Shown here in pieces: positions 1-6,722 of a DNA stretch of 11,975 nt. The stretch comes from DAOVRL01 sp964459805 (lineage in GTDB: Bacteria > Planctomycetota > Phycisphaerae > Sedimentisphaerales > Anaerobacaceae): contig CAYWOD010000103.1 in assembly GCA_964459805.1 (NCBI GenBank), forward strand, positions 1 through 11,975, written 5' to 3'. The translations under genes and the position numbers were made by a program. The stretch's first letter is position 1, and each line of letters opens with the position of its first letter. The notes under the pieces were generated by a model that was not told where the DNA came from, searched no databases, and saw only the letters and a list, made by a program, of their open reading frames with translations.

Positions 1-23
1 AAAAAAGCAATTCTTCAACAATA

Positions 24-52
24 TAGGCCTAACCTGCAATTTTGCAGAACTC
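24..52 (-). repeat. 29-bp repeat, left copy
   Basis: This 29-bp block matches the reverse complement of 11923-11951 at 28 of 29 positions; the only difference is G47. It starts with TAGGCCTAACC. It contains the inverted repeat CTGCAA-TT-TTGCAG (34-47), whose arms are perfect in this copy. It lies 23 bp from the window edge, and its mirror lies 24 bp from the other edge. No coding function is seen. It may be a dispersed intergenic repeat or a terminal inverted repeat. Confidence 0.85.
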
Positions 53-403
53 ATAAATATATTTCACGATTCACCAACATGATGCGCCGGACGGGCATTC
101 TGTTCCCGGCTTCCGCCATTGGCGCCTGTCTAATCGACATCCTACATATACTCCCAATATACCTAAAATCTGCATTTTTTGCAAGAGGAAATGAGAAAAA
201 TGGTAACCGCTCACGGGGCAATATGTCGAATTTTGGGCATGGTTCAATCTAATACCCCCCAGGGTAACACTATCCAAGACAGTCGAATGAGCAGAAATAC
301 TCATAACAACTTGTCAAGACAAGAGTTACGGAGAATATGCCAATTCGCCGAACTCAGAAAGGCGCTACCCTGTTCTGAACCAAGCCGAATTTTGGCCGTT
401 TTC
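53..403. other. Gene-free stretch upstream of the repeat element
   Basis: I see no supportable gene here. Short open frames exist on both strands (for example a 57-codon plus-strand frame from 79 and a minus-strand frame 304-71), but none has a ribosome binding site, a recognisable motif or coding-like composition. The only local structure is the inverted repeat CTTGTC-AA-GACAAG at 310-323, which could be a protein-binding site or chance. Confidence 0.5.
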
Positions 404-516
404 TGCCATTGCCAGGAGCCAAGCAAGCCTGCCCTGAGCGCAGCCGAAGGGAAGCAATCTCGATTTTCGAGCGTTTGAGATTGCCGCGACCTTTTGAAAA
501 AGGCCTCGCAATGACA
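404..516. repeat. MITE-like interspersed palindromic element
   Basis: The ends form an imperfect terminal inverted repeat: TGCCATTGCCAGG (404-416) against the complement of CCTCGCAATGACA (504-516), 11 of 13 matching. Inside are GCAATCTC (454-461) paired with GAGATTGC (477-484), and CCTTTT-GA-AAAAGG (490-503). The block 432-451 (CCCTGAGCGCAGCCGAAGGG) is an insert often seen with this element. The pattern resembles the widespread non-coding family whose ends read TGTCATTGCGAGG and whose core reads GAAGCAATCTC. Spurious ORFs through it give the familiar GCAQGRL translation. It has no transposase and would be non-autonomous. Confidence 0.75.
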
Positions 517-616
517 CAGAAACGCAATTTATACGCCCTGAGCGGTTACAAAATCTGGAAAAACTGCCCGCGCGTTGCCCAAGCATCGCTAAATAAATGC
601 CGATATTATTATTTTG

Positions 617-644
617 TTGACGCAGGGGTTCTGGATGTGATAAA
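617..644 (+). promoter_or_regulatory. Sigma70-like promoter for the LamG gene
   Basis: A -35 box TTGACG (617-622) and a -10 box GATAAA (639-644) are separated by 16 nt, with an extended -10 TG at 636-637 and an AT-rich tract upstream (601-616). Transcription would begin near 651 and give a leader of about 165 nt before the start codon at 816. This is pattern matching only; the -10 matches consensus at 4 of 6 positions. Confidence 0.5.
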
Positions 645-650
645 CTGGAT

Positions 651-815
651 ATGAAGTTGATGTGTGCCATTGCGTCTCTAATAACCTGTGGGCCCCGCCG
701 GCCTGGATTTGGTAGGAGGACTGTGGGCGATGCACAGACTGCGTTCGATAAGTTTGCCTCCCGGTGAGGGTGTCCATTCTGATACATTAGTTTTAGCCAC
801 GAAAGGAGGACTATT
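651..815 (+). promoter_or_regulatory. Long 5' leader with alternative anti-Shine-Dalgarno pairing
   Basis: The leader holds three mutually relevant pieces. GGAGG at 715-719 and CCTCC at 757-761 can enclose a hairpin made of CTGTG (721-725) and CACAG (733-737). The gene's own Shine-Dalgarno GGAGG lies at 805-809. CCTCC could pair with either GGAGG, which would hide or expose the ribosome binding site. A further small hairpin CCTC/GAGG spans 757-769. I cannot match it to a known riboswitch class. Pairings are only about 5 bp, so the switch idea is an inference. Confidence 0.35.
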
Positions 816-3800
816 ATGTGGAAGAATTCTATTTATTTGACGCTATTGTTTTTTGTGTTCGGCCTGGCTTGGACCGGCCCGGCCAATGCCGCCGACCCCA
901 CTCTGCAACTGTGGCTGGAGCTTGAGGACAACGCCAACGACAGCTCCAACTACGCCCGCCCCACCACGGTTACCGGCACTTTGGATTATGGGCCCGGCGT
1001 TATCGGCCAGGGCGCAGATTTCGGCGGCAACGCCAATTACGTTACTATTGCCGGCTGGAAAGGCATTCTCGGCCAAAGCGCCTTTACCGTATCTGCCTGG
1101 TGTCTACCTGATGTGGGCAACAACGGGCATTTCGCAGCCTGGGGCGCCCATCACAGCGGCGCGGATGCCAGCAACATTCAATTCCGCAGCAACAACGACA
1201 GGCTGCGTGTCGAGCATGGAAGCGGCGATCTCCAGGGCGACACCGTCTGGAACCAGGATGGAGAATGGCACCACGTTGCGGTGACACACGCAGCAGGCGC
1301 TACTCTACAGCATCCGGGCACGAAGCTATATCTGGATGGTTGGGATGACACGCGCTTATCGACAGGCGACGGCAGCACAACCAACATTCAGCCCGAGTTA
1401 GACCTCAGAATAGGGATCCGCCACAGCAGCACTGCAAGAAACCTCAACTCCTGGTTTGACGATGTTCGCATCTACGACAGGGAGCTCTCAGCCGACGAGA
1501 TACGAATCCTGGCCGGGAATGTTGAGCCCATTTTGGATTCTCCGGCCGACGAAGCTACACTTGCGGCGCCAGGCGCAACGCTTAAATGGGCGCCGGGGGT
1601 GTATGCCGCCAATGTGGACGGGCACGAGGTGTATCTCGGCGACAATTATGAGGATGTAAACACCGGCACCGGCACGCTCGTAGCCACCCTCAACGGCGAC
1701 GTTAACTCCTGTCTTGTTGATTTATCTATGGGCAAGCTCTATTACTGGAAAGTCGATGCGGTCAATGATTCGCACCCGGATGTTCGGTGGAGCAGCGAGA
1801 TATGGAGCTTTACGGTTCCGCCTTACGAGGCCTGGGACCCCTTCCCTCCTGATAAGCAAAAGTTTGTTGACCCGAATGTGACGCTTTCATGGAAGATGGG
1901 TATGGGCGGCTACAAAAGCGATGTGTACTTCGGTACTAATTTCGATGACGTAAATGACGCCAATACTTTAACAGTAGGGATCTACAAAGGCCAGCAGACG
2001 GAAATAATCTATTCCCCCGCCGGGCTTGCATACGATGCCAATTACTATTGGCGTATCGACACCTACCCAACGGTCGGTCCGATGGCGAAAGGGGCGGTCT
2101 GGAGCTTCAAAACCTACGCTTTTACACCCATTACCGACGATCCCAATCTCGTCGGCTACTGGAAGCTGGATGACCTTCCTTCGGGTGTAGTCGCTATTGA
2201 TTCATCCGGCTATAACCACTATGGCCGGCTCCGTAATGGCGCCAGCTATGTGGCCGGCTTTATGGACCAGGCCGTTGAGTTCGACGGCGAAGATGATTAC
2301 ATCAGCATGGACAACTACAAGGGGATTCTTGGCGGCGCTTCGCGCACCGTGTGCATGTGGATCAAGACCGCCGACGCCGGCGGCCCCGCACCTGGTAATG
2401 GGCGTGGCATGGTCGGTTGGGGCAACAACAGCGCCGGAGAACGATGGGAGTTGGTGGTCAACAAGCAAAGCGGCTCCGGCAGAATAATCGATGCGCCCCG
2501 GGTTAACGTCAACGACGGATGGCGCACCGGAACCACCTTGTTAACGGACTCGGAGTGGCACCACGTGGCGGCCACCCTGTATGACGACGGCAGCCCTAAC
2601 GCAAATGAACTGCAACTGTACGTCGATGGGGCGGAAGAGTCCTATTCGGGCACAAGCGGCCAGGCCATCGACACCGCCAGCAATTTTGACATGCGAATCG
2701 GCAACGGCGTGCGTGGTGGCGACCAGGTGCTACATTTCGGCGGGCTTATTGACGAGGTCCGGCTCTACGACCGTGCTCTCTCGCCGGACGAGGTGCAGAA
2801 CATAATGGACCCCGCTAAGGCCTACAAACCCAGTCCGACTGACGGCGAAATGGACGTGCCCCTGAGTGCAAAGCTTATCTGGAGTCCCGGTACTGATGAG
2901 ATTACGGGCAGTCCTTATACCAAGCACGATGTGTACTTCAGCACTAACTTCCAAGACGTCAACGCCGGGACCGTTGCTCGTATCGAGGTAGTCGGCGGCG
3001 TCAACGAGGTTACGCCCTCACTTGATTACTACAACTACTATTATTGGCGAGTTGACGGCATTAACGCGGGCGGTCAACCCAATCGAGGCTTCATCTGGAG
3101 CTTCAAGGCCACGTACAATCCTGCTTTGGTGGTCGATCCCAATCTTCTGGCCTGGTACAAGCTCGACGGCGACGCCAACGATTCATCGGGCTACGGCAGA
3201 GATCTAATCGTAACCGGCGAGCCCCTCTACGCCGGCGGCGTTGAAGACCTCGCGATGGAGCTGGACGGTAACAATAACAACGGCCCCTACGGCGTCTATC
3301 AGTTCCCAACGGAGGAATGGCTTGAATACACCGTGATGGGCTGGGCCAAACTGGATGGTCTGCCTGGGGAGAACAATGAGAGCGTCTTTAGCAGCTTCTC
3401 GACCGACACGGACGGTTTTCAGATCGACGTAAACGGCACTTCCCAGACTTACCGATGGCACGGCGAGAATGAACAGGGAACGATCGGTCCTGCTGCTACA
3501 GAGTGGGTCCATCTTGCTGTGGCCTATGACGGCGCGCGTGCGACGCTCTTCTACAACGGCAATCGCGTAGACCCTGTCGTGAATACGGCCGAGGGAACTT
3601 TCAACAAGTTCTGCGTAGGGGCAAACAGAACCCTAGGCACCCGGTTTGGCGGCAAAATTGACGACGTCCGAATCTACGACCGCGAACTGTTCGACGCGGA
3701 GATCCTCGAGGCCATGCGCGGCGACAATTTGGCGCGGGCCTGGAAGCCAAAACCGGGTCATGAGGCCACAGGCGTCGAGAGAGAGCCTACTCTAAGCTGG

Positions 3801-5528
3801 ACGCCGGGTGATTACGCACCGCCGACGAACGGGCACTATGTCTATTTCGGCGCCGATGACCCGTGCAACCTGACTCTGGTTCCGGATCAGCCCCAGAGTC
3901 CCAATAACTACAGCCCCGGCGTCCTCGACCTGGAGAGGACTTACTACTGGGTTGTCGATGAGGCCAATGCCGGCGACGTCAACCCCGGGAAAATCTGGAG
4001 CTTCACCACGACAGACCATCTGCTCGTGGACGATATGGAGGCCTATAATGCCTGGGACGCGGCGCCCCCCTACATATTTGAGATCTGGGTCGATGGTTCA
4101 GGCAACTGCGATGCCATCGCCGGCAACGGGACCGGCTCGCTTGTGGACTTTGTAGCAGACCCCTGCACACCGGTCCTGAGTGGTTCTCAGTCGATGAAGC
4201 TCGAGTATGACAACGATGGCATGGCTTACAATCCATGCCCGGACGTGCAAAAGGATGAGCCCAGGGCGTATTATTCGAAGATCGTGGCTCAGGTCGGCGA
4301 TTTCCCTTCGGGAGTTAGCTCCAACTGGACCGCAGGTGGCGCCAAGGCGCTGTCGCTGCAGTTCTTTGGCGACGTTAACAACGTGGTTGAAGCGATGTGG
4401 ATACAGCTCTCAGACGGCACAGGTCCCGGTGCGAAGGTAACCTACGGTGACTATGATGACGAAGACCCGGCTGACGTCAATGACGAATCCTGGCACGAGT
4501 GGAACATCGCTCTCGACGACTTTACCGGCGTTGACGCGGCCAATGTCAAGAGCATCACTATTGGCGTCGGCGATGAGAATGCCACCTCCCCCGCCAGCAC
4601 AGGCACGCTCTACTTCGACGATATCAGGCTCTATACCCCGCGATGCTTCCCCTTGCGGGCAAAATCACCGGCCGACTTCGACACCAGTGACAACCGTTGC
4701 GTGGTTGACTACGCCGATCTTAAGGTGCTAACGAATGATTGGCTCCTGAGCACCTACGATTTTACCGTCGCTGATTCGGTGAGTGACGCCAATCTCGAGG
4801 CGCATTACGCCTTCGAGGACAACTTGCTCGACAGCTCCGCCAATTTGCGCCACGCCGTGCCGAACGGCACGATATCCTACGCGGCCGGCAAGATCGGAGC
4901 GTATGCAGTTGACTTCGACGGGACAAACTACGCAGAGGTCACCGGCTACAAAGGCGTTACCGGCACGCAGGATCGGACCTGTACGGCCTGGATCAAGACG
5001 GCAAGCCCCGGAGAAATTGTGATCTGGGGAATGAATACCAGCGCCCTGAAATGGTTATGGCGGATTCAAGACGCCGGCGCCATCCGCTTAGAGGTTGGCA
5101 CCGGCTCTACCGTAGGCAAGACGGACCTGCGCGACGACCAGTGGCATCATGTCGCAGTGGTGTTAGAGAGTGCCGGCTCGCCGCGCGTGGCGGACCTCAA
5201 GCTGTACGTTGATGGCTTGCTCGAGGCTCCGTCCTCCCTGGAGGACAATGACGTCAATACCTCCAGCGACACCGACGTTAGAATCGGTAAAGGTCCGTTC
5301 AATGAAAGACCTTTCATAGGGCAAATTGACGAGCTGCGGATCTACAGTCGCGCCCTTGAGCAGGCAGAAGTAGCGAATCTTGCAGGTCTGGCAGGAACGG
5401 TAACTCAGCCGTTGCTGCTGCTTCTGACAACGACTGAGAATACCGACCTGTTCGACGACGAGACGATCAACTTCAAAGACTATGCTCGGCTGCTTGATGC
5501 ATGGCTTGATGTGGTGTTCTGGCCGTAG
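816..5528 (+). CDS. Giant secreted multidomain LamG / Fn3-like protein with dockerin-like segments
   Basis: This 1570-residue protein starts at ATG 816, six bases after a strong AAAGGAGG (803-809). A signal peptide covers residues 1-26 (hydrophobic core, cleavage after ANA). LamG/concanavalin-like domains lie at about 27-235, 440-665, 770-968 and 1324-1528. Each has a W-H/V-H-V/L-A strand (EWHHVAVT, EWHHVAAT, EWVHLAVAY, QWHHVAVV) and ends in a D-D/E-V/L-R-I/L-Y motif. Fn3-like modules with YYW.V/I.....WSF endings lie at about 236-335, 336-434, 668-768 and 975-1068. A jelly-roll-like region opening LLVDDMEAY covers about 1069-1277. Asp-rich dockerin-like half-repeats are at 1286-1311 (VDYADLKVLTNDWL) and 1542-1570 (INFKDYARLLDAWL). 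No catalytic domain and no C-terminal anchor are seen. It probably binds glycans or other cells outside the cell, or is part of a surface assembly; the ligand is unknown. It appears monocistronic. Confidence 0.9.
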   Translation: MWKNSIYLTLLFFVFGLAWTGPANAADPTLQLWLELEDNANDSSNYARPTTVTGTLDYGPGVIGQGADFGGNANYVTIAGWKGILGQSAFTVSAWCLPDVGNNGHFAAWGAHHSGADASNIQFRSNNDRLRVEHGSGDLQGDTVWNQDGEWHHVAVTHAAGATLQHPGTKLYLDGWDDTRLSTGDGSTTNIQPELDLRIGIRHSSTARNLNSWFDDVRIYDRELSADEIRILAGNVEPILDSPADEATLAAPGATLKWAPGVYAANVDGHEVYLGDNYEDVNTGTGTLVATLNGDVNSCLVDLSMGKLYYWKVDAVNDSHPDVRWSSEIWSFTVPPYEAWDPFPPDKQKFVDPNVTLSWKMGMGGYKSDVYFGTNFDDVNDANTLTVGIYKGQQTEIIYSPAGLAYDANYYWRIDTYPTVGPMAKGAVWSFKTYAFTPITDDPNLVGYWKLDDLPSGVVAIDSSGYNHYGRLRNGASYVAGFMDQAVEFDGEDDYISMDNYKGILGGASRTVCMWIKTADAGGPAPGNGRGMVGWGNNSAGERWELVVNKQSGSGRIIDAPRVNVNDGWRTGTTLLTDSEWHHVAATLYDDGSPNANELQLYVDGAEESYSGTSGQAIDTASNFDMRIGNGVRGGDQVLHFGGLIDEVRLYDRALSPDEVQNIMDPAKAYKPSPTDGEMDVPLSAKLIWSPGTDEITGSPYTKHDVYFSTNFQDVNAGTVARIEVVGGVNEVTPSLDYYNYYYWRVDGINAGGQPNRGFIWSFKATYNPALVVDPNLLAWYKLDGDANDSSGYGRDLIVTGEPLYAGGVEDLAMELDGNNNNGPYGVYQFPTEEWLEYTVMGWAKLDGLPGENNESVFSSFSTDTDGFQIDVNGTSQTYRWHGENEQGTIGPAATEWVHLAVAYDGARATLFYNGNRVDPVVNTAEGTFNKFCVGANRTLGTRFGGKIDDVRIYDRELFDAEILEAMRGDNLARAWKPKPGHEATGVEREPTLSWTPGDYAPPTNGHYVYFGADDPCNLTLVPDQPQSPNNYSPGVLDLERTYYWVVDEANAGDVNPGKIWSFTTTDHLLVDDMEAYNAWDAAPPYIFEIWVDGSGNCDAIAGNGTGSLVDFVADPCTPVLSGSQSMKLEYDNDGMAYNPCPDVQKDEPRAYYSKIVAQVGDFPSGVSSNWTAGGAKALSLQFFGDVNNVVEAMWIQLSDGTGPGAKVTYGDYDDEDPADVNDESWHEWNIALDDFTGVDAANVKSITIGVGDENATSPASTGTLYFDDIRLYTPRCFPLRAKSPADFDTSDNRCVVDYADLKVLTNDWLLSTYDFTVADSVSDANLEAHYAFEDNLLDSSANLRHAVPNGTISYAAGKIGAYAVDFDGTNYAEVTGYKGVTGTQDRTCTAWIKTASPGEIVIWGMNTSALKWLWRIQDAGAIRLEVGTGSTVGKTDLRDDQWHHVAVVLESAGSPRVADLKLYVDGLLEAPSSLEDNDVNTSSDTDVRIGKGPFNERPFIGQIDELRIYSRALEQAEVANLAGLAGTVTQPLLLLLTTTENTDLFDDETINFKDYARLLDAWLDVVFWP

Positions 5529-5545
5529 TCGGGCCGAAGACCGAC

Positions 5546-5562
5546 ATCACTGGAACAGTGAT
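5546..5562 (+). other. Small perfect hairpin after the LamG stop codon
   Basis: ATCACTG (5546-5552) and CAGTGAT (5556-5562) form a 7-bp stem with a GAA loop, 18 nt after the stop codon and just before the terminator. No U-tract follows it directly beyond two T residues. It may protect the mRNA 3' end or act as an accessory terminator hairpin. Confidence 0.5.
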
Positions 5563-5566
5563 TTAC

Positions 5567-5605
5567 CGGGGCCTGTGCCATTGTGGCACAGGCCCCGATG
5601 TTTTT
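5567..5605 (+). terminator. Intrinsic terminator of the LamG gene
   Basis: A perfect 14-bp GC-rich stem (5567-5580 with 5584-5597, left arm CGGGGCCTGTGCCA) has a TTG loop and is followed by ATG and TTTTT (5601-5605). It lies 39 nt after the stop codon at 5526-5528. It should end the plus-strand transcript. On the minus strand the stem is not followed by a U-tract. Confidence 0.9.
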
Positions 5606-6034
5606 GGCCTAAACCGACCAGGGGTGCCGACGTTGAGTGCCCGTGTAACAGGCTGCGCCGATGGTAGGCAAAAAATCCGCAAACCCCCATTTGGCCAAGA
5701 TCCGGTAGTCACCACGTGTTTTGAGCCGGGCTGTATTCAAGGCTTTCGGCAGAAGGGCCGCCGCTCTCGGTGGTATCAGATAAAAGGTGAGCCGGGGCGC
5801 GGAGGGAGAGAGGAGAGAGAGGAAATAACCCCGACCCACCGTATATTCATTGTACCATATCCCTACCGGCAAGGCAAGAAGCCACCCCCACCACCGTAAT
5901 CGTCCCAAGGATTGCGGAAAAGTCCCCGATAATTGAGGACTTGGCTCGCTGCCGTGGAAGTTAGAGGGTTATCTGCGTTATCTCAGCAAGGCTAACCCGG
6001 CCCGGCCTGAGCAATTGTCCGGCAGGGGAGTCTA
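5606..6034. other. Gene-poor spacer
   Basis: No supportable protein gene is seen on either strand. Open frames at 5558-5899 (plus) and 5908-5609 (minus) look compositionally random (Pro/Arg/Gly-rich) and lack convincing start sites. The stretch contains a purine-rich plus-strand tract at about 5799-5822 (GGAGGGAGAGAGGAGAGAGA), a small hairpin AAGTCC/GGACTT at 5920-5942, and a direct repeat GTTATCT-GC-GTTATCT near 5970-5985. It also contains a good minus-strand promoter match, described separately, which leaves open an unrecognised small RNA. Confidence 0.45.
5849..5877 (-). promoter_or_regulatory. Orphan sigma70-like promoter, minus strand
   Basis: Read on the minus strand, TTGCCT (5877-5872) and TACAAT (5854-5849) are spaced by exactly 17 nt. 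Transcription would start near 5842 and run left into a stretch with no recognised gene. It could serve an unknown small RNA or be a chance match. Confidence 0.35.
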
Positions 6035-6175
6035 TCAGGTTGCCGGAGCGGCAACCTTGTTAGGCTCAGCAGGCGCAGCTTCCTTCTCTTTGCACCCATT
6101 CAGCATAATCAGCCCGAGCACCAAGAGACTTGCCAGCAGAAGGATTACCCTAAATTGTTTCTTTTTGCCATTCAT
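6035..6175 (-). CDS. 46-residue lipoprotein
   Basis: The gene reads from ATG at 6175 down to TGA at 6037-6035. It starts with MNGKKKQFR, followed by a hydrophobic stretch (residues 10-25, VILLLASLLVLGLIML) and a lipobox-like LNGC with Cys28 as the lipidated residue. The mature part is only 19 residues, KEKEAAPAEPNKVAAPAT after the Cys, rich in Ala, Pro and charged residues. GAAAGGGG lies 6 nt upstream of the start, and a good promoter lies about 30 nt further up. The Asn at the -2 lipobox position is unusual but tolerated. Function is unknown. Small lipoproteins of this shape are common in planctomycetes and often act as entericidin-like or envelope-associated peptides, but nothing here shows which. 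The last codons form a GGTTGCC/GGCAACC hairpin. Confidence 0.72.
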   Translation of the reverse strand: MNGKKKQFRVILLLASLLVLGLIMLNGCKEKEAAPAEPNKVAAPAT

Positions 6176-6210
6176 TTTGGCCCCTTTCAAAAAGGTTTCC
6201 CAAACTCAAT

Positions 6211-6239
6211 TTTATATCTACGAGTCAGCTTAAGTCCAA
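6211..6239 (-). promoter_or_regulatory. Sigma70-like promoter for the small lipoprotein gene
   Basis: On the minus strand TTGGAC (6239-6234) and TATAAA (6216-6211) are separated by 17 nt. Expected transcription start is near 6204, leaving a leader of about 30 nt before ATG 6175. Position and spacing fit the lipoprotein gene and strengthen that call. Confidence 0.6.
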
Positions 6240-6340
6240 TATCTGCCGAAAACACAACATACCATATCTCAACAAGGGTGTCTAACCTAATAAGCCCTCT
6301 GGAGGAAATTTTCTCAAACGTCTTTTCTCTCGCCGTCACA

Positions 6341-6553
6341 GCACCCAAGGCGAACAGTAATATCGAGGTCGATTCGGCGACTTTTGTCGGAAAACGCTTG
6401 TCCGGTTGCCGGATAAAGGGTAAGATACTGCCAAATGTGCTCGATACCTATGAAATCCCGAAATCCAAACATCGCACGAAAGGACCCATCCAGTTCCGGG
6501 ACCATGGACACCCTATTCAGTTTCGCAACATCTGGCTCGTTGAGGAAAAGTAA
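6341..6553 (+). pseudogene. C-terminal remnant of a DUF1080 (3-keto-disaccharide hydrolase-like) gene
   Basis: The frame ending at TAA 6551-6553 encodes about 70 residues ending GPIQFRDHGHPIQFRNIW plus a short tail. This is the characteristic final strand pair of the DUF1080 / 3-keto-disaccharide hydrolase family (GPI.LQDHG.PV.FRNIW). Upstream segments APKANSN, FVGKRL and KILPNVLD fit the preceding strands of the same fold, with apparent gaps. Intact family members are usually about 200-300 residues with an N-terminal signal and a G-W motif; neither is found upstream in any frame. There is no in-frame start with a ribosome binding site. The upstream end is uncertain and weak similarity may reach to about 6300. 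It probably reflects a lost glycan-degradation gene next to the esterase. Confidence 0.6.
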
Positions 6554-6579
6554 GTGGTCCTGCATATAGACATAGAACC

Positions 6580-6700
6580 GGGTAAGGCACCCAAAGCCTC
6601 ACGGAGTCTCTTACCCATTGAATGAAAAAGCAGCGGTATGTTACTCGTGATTCGATGAGTTGTCATAGAGTAGGAGGCTCATCCGGGCTTGCTCTCTATG
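6580..6700 (+). promoter_or_regulatory. Leader region of the SASA esterase with two stem-loops
   Basis: GGGTAAG (6580-6586) can pair with CTTACCC (6610-6616), and CATAGAG (6664-6670) with CTCTATG (6694-6700). Loops are 23 nt in both cases. The second stem ends 9 nt before the AAAGGAGG at 6710-6717. Neither stem is followed by a U-tract, so they do not look like terminators. I could not assign a clear -35/-10 pair for the esterase gene. Confidence 0.3.
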
Positions 6701-6722
6701 GTATTTGCCAAAGGAGGTTAAT

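Noticed and set aside
24..52. Integron attC-like core sites (GCCTAAC at 28-34; GTTAGGC at 11943-11949)
   Set aside because: The 7-nt cores match RYYYAAC and GTTRRRY, but each end has only one core. No partner lies within 150 bp to make an attC fold, and there is no integrase or cassette-like gene array.
365..787. 140-codon minus-strand frame
   Set aside because: It runs through the MITE-like element (giving GCAQGRL), the promoter and the leader; it has no family similarity and no ribosome binding site.
5609..5908. 99-codon minus-strand frame starting MGRLRWWGWLL
   Set aside because: The hydrophobic start is suggestive, but the rest is low-complexity translation of a purine/pyrimidine tract. 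The predicted promoter lies inside the frame instead of before it.
6015..6233. 72-codon plus-strand frame
   Set aside because: It is antisense to the better-supported lipoprotein gene and its promoter and has no recognisable motif.
6698..6721. Seven-codon upstream ORF (MVFAKGG) ending next to the esterase start
   Set aside because: The nearest AGGAGG (6672-6677) is about 20 nt away, and the ORF exists largely because it reads through the esterase's own Shine-Dalgarno; likely chance.
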